Shown: positions 11,329-23,197 of the stretch, one piece after another
Layout of the letters: each line of letters opens with the position of its first letter
How positions within the stretch are numbered: position 1 is the first letter of the stretch
NCBI RefSeq assembly: GCF_040869045.1
Contig: NC_090319.1
Span: 305,586,998-305,650,997, forward strand
Direction: 5' to 3'
Length of the DNA: 64,000 nt
Origin: Eurosta solidaginis
Lineage: Eukaryota; Arthropoda; Insecta; Diptera; Tephritidae
Position numbers and translations under genes: made by a program
The notes under the pieces: model-generated
What the model was told of the DNA's origin: nothing
The model's database searches: none
What the model saw: the letters and a program-made list of their open reading frames with translations, nothing else

Positions 11329-13696
11329 TGTTCCGTGCTGGTTTTCACCCGGCGGTGGAGTGAATCTAAACTCTCGGATCGACCTACTCCCTCACTCCCC
11401 TCCGCTTGGCATGTCGGGGCCAGCGCCGGTACGCTTGCGGTTTTGCAGGAACTAGCTCGCCGGACTGTGGGGTGGTTCTTGCGCCGCCCCCTATCATGCA
11501 CCGCACCATACAAAAAAATCGTATCGATCTACACTTTTCACACCCCAGGGATGTCACATCATCCTGGTCCCCCTTGTCCATCTGTGCCCGATCCCCCCAA
11601 TCGGACCACCCTTGAGACCCCCGCTCGGCCATAGATGTTACTTGGCCTACCGCTCTCTACCCACCCTTCCTTGGCCGACTGCGGCGATGCTGCTGTTGTT
11701 CTGCCGACCCCAAAATTCGTCCCTCCTTACCTTTTCAATCCTCACCCGCCCATGTCCCATGCCAACTATTTTCAATATCAAATTTAACAATGCATTATGG
11801 TTTTATTTCCATTATGGTTATATTTCCTTACGATAAGTATTAATGTAGATGATTTACACGAAATTAGTTGTTTAGGTGCGCCTGCCCTTAGCTCCGATGC
11901 AGCAGAGCGCCGATATTGAAAAGATTAAGATAAAGAAATGTCGCGTTCGTGCGACTTTAAACGTATTGGGCATCTGGGTCAGACATAAACATTTCAATTC
12001 AAAAAATTCACTTAACGACGCTGTCTGCCCTTGTCCCACTTACATCTAACAGTGAACTCCGTGTTCAAACAACCTATCTATTCTTACGTTCGCTTAATCT
12101 AGGCAATGAGTGTATGTATGTCCATTTATATACACGTGTGACTAGTGTATCACTAAGGAATTCGTGTGTGCATGGGTGTGTACGCTTCCACAGCCCTTCT
12201 CAATAAGTTTCACCAAGTGTATTTACGCTCCCTCCGCTTGTCACATGGGCTTATTCCCCCCTCGTACACGTACATGCATCCACTCAGCTCCACACAAGTG
12301 TGGCTTTATAAAAAAAAACGATAATATGTATTATGGTCAAGGATAGCATTAACGCAAAGCTGACATGACCTCTAGGTTGAGGCCCCGTCTAATCCCTACT
12401 CCTTGTTGGGTGGCAGCGGCCCAAGACAGGCTTAAATTACAGTTTTTTTTATTCCCCCCTTCCCTGGCCTACAAGACGTCTTGAGTTACAAGTGAATGGG
12501 ACTTGGCCTCATTACGCCAATGGTGAGATGTTAGTTTTTTCTTTGCCTATTACACCTCTTGGGAGTCAGGTGACGACACCACTGACCTGAGGCTCACGCC
12601 TCACAGTAATCTTAAATTTAATATGGACTCAAAGTTCTTCGGGTTCAACCGGATTAATGTATGCGTAGGCATGTATGTCCTCTCACAACAAGTTTAAACT
12701 TTCTGTGTAATCAATGTTTTGCGTGTAATTGAACTTACTCTTACTTACTACCTCTCAAATTCCCCTCCCCTGCTTACCGCTACCCTGCCTATTCGGGTGC
12801 ACAACCCGCATACATATATACTTCGCTTCAAACTTGCTCCCCTTACAACATATACTACATTCACTACCCCTCTACGCTTAACCTACGAAACCTGACTCCT
12901 TGAGTATTCCGAATCCGCCGCGCTGGCTCCGATAGGTGCAGGTGGTACATCCACTGTGGCCCTGGTGTGTTTGGGCGTTCTTGGTCGTGGCGGTGATGGG
13001 GTTTTATACATACAGGTGGTAGTGGAAGTCGTGGCGGTAACGGGGCATGTATTGCGTGTCTTCGCCTTGGTGGTTACAGTCGCCGCAACGCGGTGTACAA
13101 TGGCGATGGCACCGTCGTCATGTAGTGGGCTGTGGAGCCACGCCACGGGTATCGTTATCTTTGCGTGGAGGCCTCCTTTGTGCAGGCGGCACTGCTGCCT
13201 GCGCTCTTGTAAGGTGTAGGTGCGTCCGCTCGCTCGCTTACCCCCCGATGTCAACCGCTAAAATCGCCGGTGTGGCGTCTGCTATCCGCCGAGGACGCCG
13301 CCCGACACTTCCTAGTAATGATACTTTTGTTACCTTGATTTTTCCTCGCTTACAGGGTACCTACTTACCACGCTATAAAATGGTTTCCGTTCGTTTGCGA
13401 CCCGAAATAATCGCAAGGATTCCTGGCTCTCCGCTTCCTGTTCCCGGGAGCCGCAGGTGTACCTGAGGTTTGCCGCGTCCTTTATGGGATGCCGCTGGAT
13501 TCCCGAATGCAATTTTAGTTTGCCGCTGGGTTTACAATGACCGCGCTGCCAGAATTCCACGACGAAAAAGGCGGAAACAGCAATGAATAAGAGTTGGCTG
13601 TGGTTGCCGCCTGACAGCTGTCATTCTTGACACGGCCCGCGAGTGGAGAGGTTGCCAGATCGTTCCTTGTATCAACCCCACCGGGTGACCGCAACA
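11329..13696 (-). repeat. 5' LTR of the Osvaldo/Ulysses-like element (2.37 kb)
   Basis: Partner of 3764-6169 with the same TG...CA ends. Compared with that copy it lacks 38 bp net, mostly near 11750-11762, and carries scattered substitutions. The outer end touches the second copy of the target duplication CATT at 13697-13700. Confidence 0.92.
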
Positions 13697-13700
13697 CATT

Positions 13701-15858
13701 CTTCGAATGTCTTCAGTAGCGCTGCACAGGCGAAAACACTTAGTTGGATATGACGTAAATACTAATTGTTTCTTTTAACATTTATTTTTTTGGAACTAAT
13801 TAAATATACGCATATAGACGTAATATTTTAGCACGGCATTACTTATGGAAGCCAACACCAAAGATACTCCAATGATGAGTCTCTGTAATTAAATCCAGTA
13901 AAGGTCCTTCGATATTAACCTACTAGTTTATGTGAAAAAGAGTATTAAAAGGGGATTATTTTACTCCTGAAAATGTAAAAAACAAAACTTTTTCGGGGAC
14001 AACATTGGCGAAAAAATTTCAGATAGCCGAATGACAGAACAAGGAAGAATTTAGAGCGAGACAATTGACGGCTTACTTCACCTGGTGATTCCACCATGAT
14101 GCATGCCGAACTTCTCAGAATAAGGGAAAACGTCAACGGGATGAGAACACCTCAATATTCATTTCATCATGAGGTTTACAAGAAAGAAAATTGATTTTTA
14201 AATCAAAAGAAAAAAATGTCAGCGATTGTAGGTTTCATACTTTTTTGTATTTATTTTATTTTATTTTTTTTTTTGTTTTTAAAACAATATTAAAACATTT
14301 TCGTTTATGAACTCCTTTTGTTTGCGCGCCTACTTTCGGTTCCACAATGTTTAACGTAATATATTTAAGATTAACATTTGAGTTTTTACCCACGCTTAAA
14401 ATTACATTTTATTATCTATAACATTGTGAATTCCTACAGATGAAAAATCTTTTTATTCCTCCATTGCCCTGCCTACCTGTCAAAATAGGCTGATAGAGTG
14501 AGAGGCTGTCATGTCAACTTTTCTCTTAAATGTGTCTATAGAAAATTTGACTTCAAATGAATAAGCATTTTAAAAATCTAGTTAATAGAGCAAATATGAG
14601 CAGCCGGTTAAGCAAACATTTTAAAATATGTAAATAATGCAATATACCAGTATGCACTTTAGAAAAATGTTTCAAAAACACAATTTAGCAACTGATTTAA
14701 GTTATCTCACAGTATGAATTCACAATGATCTATAACATACTATTGGCTAAAATTTTTAAATTTTCTTTTGTTTAGTTAGTTTTTGATTTTAGTATTACTA
14801 ACAAATACTTTATTCACTCTACTGCTAAATATCTTCTGCCTACCTTTTAATATTTCTGTATATAAATATTTCTTTTATATATGAATTTGTAGTATATACA
14901 TTAGAAGCTATGAAGTTTTTTTTGGCCAAACCCTACATTCATATGGCAAAATATCTATTTTGCAAAAATCGGGACCTCGAAATCGGACTTAGAGATATCG
15001 TGTCTTCAACAATTTTTCTTAGAATAATCTGTAGATTACGTTTCTGACAGAAAAAATTTTGACACGCTCTAATGTATATATACACATTAACTATCTTAAA
15101 TTGTGAATTTCTTTATTCTAGAACAAATATAAAGTCAGTGTACACAGTTAATAAAAAATAGTGGAATTAAATGCTTTACTCTCTTTGATTTTACAAAACT
15201 CTTAGGGTAATCACAGTTTTATTTAGCTATTTGTAGTTTTTTTTTTTGAGTGCATCCAGCAAGAGTGTAAAAAATCCACTATATATATCGGATGTTAACT
15301 TTGCTATATAACTGTGGTTATCCTACATAATATATTGACTTTAATATGTATGCATTTACAGTAAAATGAATTGTATAACAGTTAATTAGTTTGTATTTAT
15401 TTATATGTATTTGTACAATCAAATGTTTAATAAGAAATGAACTGTAATTTACAAATTTCAATTTAGTTATAATATCGAGAGGATTAATCACAGTTTAGTT
15501 TTGGGTTGAAGTCTTAAAAACTACGTCTATATCTTATAATGTTCATATGTATTAATCAACAAATATGTATGTAAGTTTAATTCAATCATGATAAGATCAA
15601 TGCAGCGCTTAGAACTAAGACAACTTTTTACTTGCGATATAAATTAGCCTAAGTTAGTGTAAGCAAAGAAAAAAAGACAACAATAATGAAAGCAGAATTT
15701 AGATGGTATTTTATATTTCTGAGTGCAGCATACAAAATAAATACTACTTTACTTTATTGGTTGTTAAGGACTGCAGCCTTATAAATTGCGATAGCGTTTA
15801 AAAAAAAAATCAAATTGGTTGTAATATACTCAGCAAGGCTTGTTTCAATGCTTAAGGA
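13701..15858. other. AT-rich stretch without recognised gene
   Basis: No coding region is evident. A 20-bp match at 14079-14098 is the inverted partner of 2756-2775, and both are followed by a similar GCTATCTGAAA phrase within about 80 bp, so two old copies of one small element are likely. Poly-T tracts near 14250 and 15240 may be tails of further decayed insertions. The remainder looks like unique intergenic or intronic DNA. Confidence 0.6.
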
Positions 15859-16156
15859 CCGGTTTTTCGGTACAAGTTCAACTCGGTTTGTCAGTTAAAC
15901 TACGCTTAAACTTATTCTGCAGTTTTTCAGTCTACTTTAACTAACTAATAAGCTAAGCTTAAGCGGCCGATCTGCCAGGGTTAAACTCTAGTTAACATAT
16001 CAGTTATTTGCGTTCGTTCGAAATGGCGTCGAATATACCCAACAAGCAAGTCATATTGATGACTAGGCATACATACTTCTAAAATCTTAAAAGTTGTTTC
16101 GAACCAGTGGCTCAACTCGAGAATCATAGCGTACTCAGCAAAAGAGGAAATTTTTT

Positions 16157-16384
16157 ATAAAGCAAAAAATATTGCTGATTTTTGATAGCCTTGTAAGTAC
16201 TTATTATTGTAAAAAATTTAATGAGCTGATAGGCCTTAGTTAAATAAAACACAATATTTAAAGTTGTGTTTTAGTTTTACTTCGTCGATATTTCGATTTC
16301 AGTCTGAAATCATATTCAGGAACGTATAACTATGTTTGTCGATCAAATCATCATTAAATTTTTTACAATAATAAAGCAAAAAAT
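16157..16384. mobile_element. Nested 200-bp insertion flanked by a 14-bp direct repeat
   Basis: ATAAAGCAAAAAAT occurs at 16157-16170 and again at 16371-16384. The sequence between them is absent from the matching place in the other arm of the host element. Inside it a 23-bp inverted repeat (TATTATTGTAAAAAATTTAA and following at 16201-16223; complement at 16351-16373) brackets most of the insert. A 14-bp duplication would be long for a cut-and-paste element, so recombination or retroposition is possible. Confidence 0.6.
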
Positions 16385-16782
16385 GTTATTACTTAAGTTG
16401 AAAAAATTTAATTCCCAACTTGTGGTTCTCTAACTGAGCTCAAATGTAGGATTCCATACTACAGTATGGAGAATGAAGCTGGATATCACTTCCGGAACTA
16501 GATATATATTTCGCTGGAGAATTTTTTTTTCATGTTTGTTGGGTAAACAAAATCCAGCTGTTGCCGTATCTTGCTTAAACTCTAGTCAAATTTAAACTCC
16601 ATTTAATCTACTGAGTAGTTTTTAGTCACAGTTTAAGGCCGCCTTTGGGATAGGCTTTTTTGTGCGGCAACATTGGTTTTTTATCTAGATAATTTGTAGA
16701 TACGGCATTAGCTCGATTTTGTTTACCCAACAAACATGGAAACAAATTTTCTCCAACGAAATTTTCTCCTCGAGTTATTTAT

Positions 16783-16905
16783 TGTGAAGTACTTTAATAA
16801 GGGCCATTTTGGATTATTAAATATTGGAGTTATTTATTCAACAGTTTAGTGATTCGAACTTAGCAGAAGGTTGCAAATAAGAGGATTTGCAGTAAATTCG
16901 TTACA
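16783..16905 (+). mobile_element. Truncated LTR (3' part) of the ATAT-target family
   Basis: The sequence from GTGAAGTACTTTAATAAG to AATTCGTTACA matches the last part of the solo LTRs at 20455-20939 and 59973-60436. The phrases AATATTGGAGTTATTTATTC and GTTACAATAT are shared. The 3' end is followed by ATAT, as in the full copies, while the 5' part of the LTR is missing. Confidence 0.75.
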
Positions 16906-17617
16906 ATATCTAATTCCGCAGGTGATATCCAACATCATTATTTAAATATTCTTAAACCAGATAGATTTGTAGTTGATATCCAACTTCATTCTCCAACCTT
17001 TCAGATATTTTGTAAAATGTAGAGTTCTCGAATCCCCAACGTCGAAACCTTCCTTAAGTGGAGTTGAAAACAAAATCTCCAAGAAGGTACCACCAAAACC
17101 AACAGCTGTTTATTGTGAGAAATAAACACCTGATTGATAGCAGTAATGAAGCGGAATTAGTTAAAAATAAAATATACATATTTTTTGTTTTTTCGTGAAA
17201 ATGCTGTAGTATGGAACCTTACCTTTGAGTCCAGTTAGAGAACCACAAATTGGGAAATACATTTTTTTAACTTAACAAATAGAATTTTTTGCTTTATAAA
17301 AAATGTCCTCTTTTGCTGAGTACGCTATGATTCTCGAGTTGAGCCACTGGTTCGAAACAACTCTTAAGATTTTATAAGTATATATGCCTAGTCATCAACA
17401 TGAGCTCTAATGGTACCAAAGCCCAAATGCTCGTTGGGTATATTCGACACCATTTCGAATGAACGCAAATAACTGATATGTTAACTACAGTGTAACCCTG
17501 CAAGCTCGGCCATTTAAGCTTGGGTTAAACTTCAGTTAAAGTAGACTGAAAAACTGCAGAATAAGTTTAAGCGTAGTTTAACTGACAAACTGAGTTGAAC
17601 TTGTACTGAAAAACCGG

Positions 17618-20450
17618 GCCTTGGCATAAGAAAATTTTTATAGATTGTGATTATGAGGTATTCCAATATCATAGAGAAAAATGTAAAAAACTGATTTGAA
17701 GGAAAAAAATACATTTTTGAAAAATTGTCTCTAAAAAATAAAATTTCGAAATGTAGAATTTCGAACTTCGAAAGCCGATATCTATTTTTTGAGGCTAACT
17801 TCGAAAAATCGAAGATAGTACTTTGTTTACTTAAGCATCAATTACTACTTTGTTAGCTGACCTAATCATGTGAAAACGACTTCAGCGCTAAAAGGACATT
17901 AAATGGAAATGTGAAGCTTCTCGAAGCCAAAATAATGTCATATCAATTTTAAAAATCGGACGTCAAATAACCAAGTTACAACGAAAAAACCTTTTCGGCT
18001 GTATTTCAAAGGATAAAAAAAATAAAAATAAAAAAAAAATTTCCTAATCCCTCTTAACATAATCTTTAAATTTAGCGGCGGACATTAGCAAATTTTTTTT
18101 TCGACCCAGTCTATTACTCACTGAGTATGTTAACTTATTCATTCCGTATGTTCGGAACATTCGTATCCATTTAAGAATTTGTGGAATCGTGTTATATTTG
18201 GAATAGTAGCCGTGTTTTTTTGACGAGCGTATACGTTTACGTTTGCGCGTAAAAAAAATGCTTATCCTCGCTTAGATAATGCTTAGGAGACCCATCTAGC
18301 GGTAGTGGTTAAATAACTGGCTACAGAACATGTTGTACCGAAAAGCAAAGACACAAACCTCTGCTGGCCAAAGTGTATAACATATAATTGAATCGGTTGC
18401 GATAAATAGTGTACACAAACCATTTGTAGAGGTGAAACATAGAATTACTGTAGAGGTGAAACATAGACGCATATTTCAGTTGCATCTTAATATAATGCGT
18501 ATTGAAATTTAGGAGTACTAATTTTATGTGCAGCAATTTCAGAAGAGTAGATAAAGTTTAACGCTTAACAGTCCATATAAAGTTTGAGCGTAAACGTAGA
18601 TAGATGTAAAAAAACACAGGTATTATGTATATACTTATTTGGAATATTCGGACCTCGTGAGGTAGTATCAAATGAACGTATTCCGAATATTCCAACTGTT
18701 TATCCGGAACGCTTCTATGAATACTTAAACGTAGGAGCTTTCCGAAATTTCAGAATAAAATGGTAAATGCTGGCTGTGTAGCAGGACAACACAAAAGTGT
18801 AACTCTTCTGTCAAAGTCAAGGCCGGAATATAGATATCGAATACAATAAGCCATTTTCTATTATTTAGTCGTATTTTTGTCAATTCATTGCGGCTGCTGA
18901 GTAGAGTAACACCCCATGTCCGCTGCCAGTTCGAAATCGTCCTATCTTAAAATATTTTTCAAAAATTTCTCATTTTAGGATTTGTCACAAAAACGCGCTA
19001 TATTAGAATTAGGTTGAAGAACGCCTTATCTCAGAATGGTTTTCATAAACTCCCTCTTTTATGTCAAAATTCATTGAACTTATGCTCAGATAGGGAAATT
19101 TTTAAACAAATTTTGAGATAGTGTATTTTTGAAAAAAATTCTGACGTACTGCATTCTTCAAACAAATTCTGAAAGAATGACCAAAACAACATAACTCTTT
19201 ATAAATTCACAAAATATTTAGTAGAAAATGAATTATTTCCCCCATTGTTGTTGTTTACAAACTGTTGGCATTTACAAACTTATTATCACTACTAATATGC
19301 TACTAAACGTACTTTTGTACTACCATTTTCGCTGAAGGGGATTGAACTATTCCCCGTTTACCTTACTTCGTAAAAGTAACCCGTCCAGATTTTTAAATTA
19401 GGGAGTGTCAAATCTCTGCCAATATTGTAATTGAATCATGTACTGTTTCTACATTTTCTATAATCAAACTCATGTATGTATATTTGAAAGGAAAATTTAG
19501 AAATGTGATAAAAATGTATCCAATTTAAAATCGGCCTACCGCAACATTGGTTTCATTTATTATGGAATGACCCATATACCAATATACTAAATATCACAAT
19601 TTTTCTCAAATTATGTATTTCAGCATCATTTATATGTTGAAAACCTTCACCAATATTTTTGAGTTAAGAATTCTAGGAACGCTTTAAATGATGTCATATG
19701 TAAATATGTACATATGTATATCAGAAATGTAGTTGTCTTATAATATTATCAACTAACATAATAATAAATATAACATAATAAATAATAAAAATAAAATAAA
19801 AGGCATATAATTGGCAGGATATAATTTAGCAGTAGAGTAACTATTATCCCGTCCCGTGCTTGCCGTTCTCGAACAAACCTTTTTTGAAAAAAGGTGACAG
19901 TTGAGAGAGTGTGACACGGTTAAGTCCCGGCCCGCCGGGTCCCTCATAAACTGGACATTGTGGTATTTTTGTACATATTGTCAATAAACGACGTAAATAC
20001 AATTCAAGTAAGCGTCGACGATGTTTAGCAACTGATTCGCTATTGGAAGAAAATAACTCACGCCTTGGGAAGGCAAGAGCGCTGATCTGTAAATTATTAA
20101 AGAAACGGTGAAATATGATTATTAGTTATTATTATTATTTTTTTTTTATTATAAAATGTGATGGCGCTGAACTTTGTATCTTATAAAAATGGAAATTTTT
20201 AAAAAACTTTGTTTCTAAATAACACTATTCGTAAAGTCAGACTTTTCTGGGTATTGATTGAATTTCTAAGCTCGGCATTGGATCCTGCCTAACATATTTT
20301 ACTTATTTCTTATATTTATTTTAAATTGTATGATGTCCTTTCTTTTTAAGCTTATATAACAGGTATTATAAGGCGCCTAAAGGTAGATCTTCGAAAAAAT
20401 TAGAAGCCATAAATTACACTGCTGCGCAAAAAAAAACGTTGGAAACGTAG
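17618..20450. other. AT-rich stretch without recognised gene
   Basis: I find no protein family signature on either strand. Short palindromic phrases occur (for example GGAATATTCGGACCTCGTGA near 18650 with an inverted echo near 18690), and a GC-richer island lies at 19840-19940. I looked on the minus strand for the missing C-terminal exon of the kinesin gene and did not find it. Confidence 0.5.
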
Positions 20451-20454
20451 ATAT

Positions 20455-20939
20455 TGTGACGAATATTATCATCAATAAGCGATACTACCATCACTAAGCC
20501 GATATTAAACAGTACTCGTATGTACGTAAATAAATAAATCATCATCTACGCACATACATACAAGGCAAAGGAGAGATACTCATAAACACATGTAATCATC
20601 AGCGAAGTAGTATTTACATATACACACGCATATGTCTATTCGAGAAGCTATAAACTAAACCAAGTAGTAGATTCTAGAAGGAGAAACGTCTAGACATTTG
20701 GAGAAATATGCAAACAATGCAACAGAGAGTATAAAAGCAGCGAAAGCTGAGTAGTCAGTATTCAGTTTGATTTAAACACGATATCAGTTGCGAAGTGAAG
20801 TATAATTGTAATACTCCCTAAGTAATCTAAGAAAGACCATTTTGCACCACTAAATATTGGAGTTAATTATTCGATAATTTAGCGATTCAAACGTTAGCAG
20901 AAGGTGTAAAATAAGCGGATTTTCCCAAAATTCGTTACA
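20455..20939 (+). mobile_element. Solo LTR, ATAT target duplication
   Basis: A 485-bp sequence begins TGTGACGAATATTATC and ends AATTCGTTACA, with ATAT at 20451-20454 and 20940-20943. A TATA-type promoter lies near 20729-20737 (GTATAAAAG). No internal retrotransposon sequence is present, so this is a solo LTR left by recombination between two LTRs. Three relatives occur at 43399-43929 (inverted), 59973-60436 and 16783-16905. A 4-bp ATAT duplication is typical of gypsy-group elements such as 17.6 and 297; the lineage is inferred. Confidence 0.88.
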
Positions 20940-20943
20940 ATAT

Positions 20944-21346
20944 CAAAAGGGGTAAAGAGAAAAATGTAGTTCGTATATGCGGCATATTTGATGAGCTGAA
21001 TCCAAACCACTATCCGAATTATCCTAATAGGTCGCAGTTCGACCTTAACCTCAAAACGAAAAAAAAATTGCGATTGACCGGTTTTTGACAGCGGATTCTT
21101 ATTAAGCGTATAAGAAGCATGAAAATATATGTGTCGCATTACCAGGGCCGCCCAAATTTAAATAACCAAAATCAAAAACACAAAAGGTCTTGTGCACAGA
21201 ATAACACATGGAATCAAAATGATTCATCTCCATTGCATCAAGAAAATAAAAATGACAAAAAAACGGGAAAAACTGAAGCAGCGATAGCCTAATGGCAAGA
21301 CTGCGACGTTAGAAATTTGACGACCCGAGTTAGTATCTCACTTAGA
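20944..21346. other. Short unassigned stretch
   Basis: No gene is seen. Around 21285-21345 the sequence GATAGCCTAATGGCAAGACT, followed by GACGACCCGAGTTAG, resembles the A-box and B-box halves of a tRNA-related sequence. The B-box match is poor, so I do not call it a SINE. Confidence 0.4.
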
Positions 21347-21967
21347 CCCGGTTTTTCAGTAGTTGGGTAAGCTAAGCGTAAACTAAGTTTGCTTAAAATC
21401 TAGTCAAATTTAAGCTCCAGTTAAACTACTGAGCAATTTTTCAGTCACAGTTTAAGGCCGCCTTTGGGGTAGGCTTTTTTGTGCGGCAACATTGGCTTTT
21501 TATTATCTAGATAATTTGTAGATACGGCAACAGCTGGATTTTGTTTACCCAACAAACATGAAAAAAAAATTCTCCAGCGAAATATATATCTAGATCCGGA
21601 AGTGATATCCAACATTAATTATTCTTATACCAGATAGTTCTTGAGTTGATATCCAACTTCATTCTCCAATCACTACCAACCTTAGAGAAATTTTTTAAAA
21701 TTAAAAGTTTTCGAGTTGATCTCCAACGTCATTAATATGTTCAAATTATTATCCTAATTTCGAGAGATTTTGAGAAATGTACAGTTCTCAAATGTATATT
21801 CACACATTTCTCCAGTTGATATCCTACATTGCATATCGAGCTGAGGTGGAGATGAAAAAATCTCCAACGTGGTACCACCAAAACCAGCAGCTGTTTATTG
21901 TGAAAATAAACACCTGGTTGATAGCAGTAATGAAGCATAATTAATCAAAAATAAATTATATATATAT

Positions 21968-22280
21968 GTATTTAATTAGCGAGCTTTGCTCATATTGCTT
22001 TATACAATGGTTTTTGTAATTGATATTAGAGGTCTTAGAGACCAATTGTACAGCGAACAACGAGACATTCATGTGGCTTAGCAGCTAAAGGCTTGCACTG
22101 ATATGAATGTTGGAGATTCGAGTTCAACGCTCAGCTCCCGAAAAGCTAGCTGATGAAGAAGTGAAATTCAGAAACATGTCCTAGTAACCATCGCCGTTTG
22201 TAAACTTACAATTTTTCTCTAATATCAATTACAAAAACCATTGTATAAAGCAATATGATCAAAGCTCGCTAATTAAATAC
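21968..22280. repeat. 63-bp inverted repeat flanking a tRNA-like unit
   Basis: The arms 21968-22030 and 22218-22280 are inverted copies with one mismatch seen by eye. They start GTATTTAATTAGCGAGC and enclose about 187 bp. The enclosed part has a polymerase III box A-like phrase (TGGCTTAGCAGCTAAAGG near 22073) and a box B-like phrase (GATTCGAGTTCAACGC near 22112). Such a structure could form a long hairpin or be a small transposon around a SINE-like core. Confidence 0.8.
22033..22231 (+). repeat. tRNA-like (SINE-like) unit, copy 1
   Basis: This 199-bp unit runs from TCTTAGAGACCAATTGTACA to CTAATATCAATTA and recurs at 22467-22665 with only two or so differences. It has box A- and box B-like phrases about 40 bp apart, as in tRNA-derived SINE heads. 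There is no A-rich tail. The function is not known. Confidence 0.7.
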
Positions 22281-22466
22281 ATATGATCATATTGATATAA
22301 TAGTAACAGCGGAAGTATTAAAAACAAATACTGTAAAAATCCGAACAAATGTTACTAAGCTTTCAAAAGTGCGCCTAAAAGTCATATCCACACCATTAGG
22401 AATAAACTACATACAGAGTGTATGTGCCTACATGGTGATCAAAAGGAATATAAACAAAAAGGCAAC

Positions 22467-22665
22467 TCTTAGAGACCAATTGTACAGCGAACAACGGGAC
22501 ATTCATGTGGCTTAGCAACTAAAGGCTTGCACTGATATGAATGTTGGAGATTCGAGTTCAACGCTCAGCTCCCGAAAAGCTAGCTGATGAAGAAGTGAAA
22601 TTCAGAAACATGTCCTAGTAACCATCGCCGTTTGTAAACTTACAATTTTTCTCTAATATCAATTA
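22467..22665 (+). repeat. tRNA-like (SINE-like) unit, copy 2
   Basis: Direct copy of 22033-22231, equal in length and nearly identical. Unlike copy 1 it has no flanking inverted arm on either side. It ends exactly where the interrupted host element resumes (AATTATATATATTTTA). Confidence 0.7.
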
Positions 22666-23197
22666 AATTATATATATTTTATTTTATTTTCGTGAAAATA
22701 CTGTAGTATGGAATCTTACATTTGAGTCCAGTTAGAGAACCAAAAGTTGGGAATTCAATTTTTTCAACTTAAGTAATAGCATTTTTTGCTTTATAAAAAA
22801 TTCCCTCTTTTGCTAAGTACGCTATGATTCTCGAGTTGAGCCACTGTTTCGAAACAACCCTTGAGATTTTAGAAGTATGCCTAGTTATCAACATGAGCTC
22901 TAATGGTATTCAAGCCCAAATGTTTGTTGGGTATATTCGACACCATTTCGAACGAACGAAAACAAATGATAGGTTAACTAGAGTCTAACCCTGCCAGATC
23001 GGCCGCTTAAGCTCATTTTAAACTTCAGTTAAAGTATACTGAAAAACTGCAGAGTAAGTTTAAGCGTAGTTCAACTGACAAACTGAGTTGAACTTGTACT
23101 GAAAAACCGGGCATTAGTATGTTTAATTCCTTTCAGTTTTTCCATCATAATAAAAATACAATAATTTAATGGAAGAAAATAGCCCAAGCTGCACTCG

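Larger units (their letters stand above)
3764..13696 (-). mobile_element. Osvaldo/Ulysses-like Ty3/gypsy LTR retrotransposon, complete but defective
   Basis: The element is 9933 bp long and runs on the minus strand. Its 3' LTR is 3764-6169 (2406 bp) and its 5' LTR is 11329-13696 (2368 bp). Both start TGTT and end AACA, and the whole is flanked by the 4-bp duplication CATT at 3760-3763 and 13697-13700. Four bases inside the 5' LTR lies a primer-binding site complementary to a lysine tRNA 3' end (TGGCGCCCAACG, complement of 11313-11324). Gag and pol follow in the usual order, and there is no env. LTRs over 2 kb, a tRNA-Lys primer and a 4-bp duplication fit what I know of the Osvaldo/Ulysses lineage; the assignment is inference. 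The LTRs differ by substitutions and a 38-bp net indel, so insertion is not very recent. The 3' LTR is not preceded by a clear polypurine tract. Confidence 0.9.
15859..17617. mobile_element. Non-coding element with about 400-bp inverted repeats, ends CCGGTTTTTC
   Basis: The left end reads CCGGTTTTTCGGTACAAGTT and the right end is its inverted counterpart. Inverted similarity continues inward through about 16465 on the left and from about 17208 on the right, with landmarks such as CAGCAAAAGAGGA and GAATATACCCAACA. I see no transposase. An LTR fragment (16783-16905) and a 200-bp insertion (16171-16370) sit inside it. Target duplication is not clear: AAGGA on the left and CCTTGG on the right. 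It is a long-inverted-repeat MITE or foldback-type element; the superfamily is unknown. Confidence 0.75.
21347..23111. mobile_element. Second copy of the CCGGTTTTTC-ended element family
   Basis: The left end is CCCGGTTTTTCAGTA and the right end is the inverted TACTGAAAAACCGGG. The right arm matches the right arm of the 15859-17617 copy almost throughout, and parts of the left arm match that copy's interior (CAGTTTAAGGCCGCCTTTGG at both places). A 700-bp insertion (about 21968-22665) with its own inverted and direct repeats interrupts it. No transposase is visible. TTAG occurs on both sides of the ends, but I cannot fix a target duplication. Confidence 0.75.
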
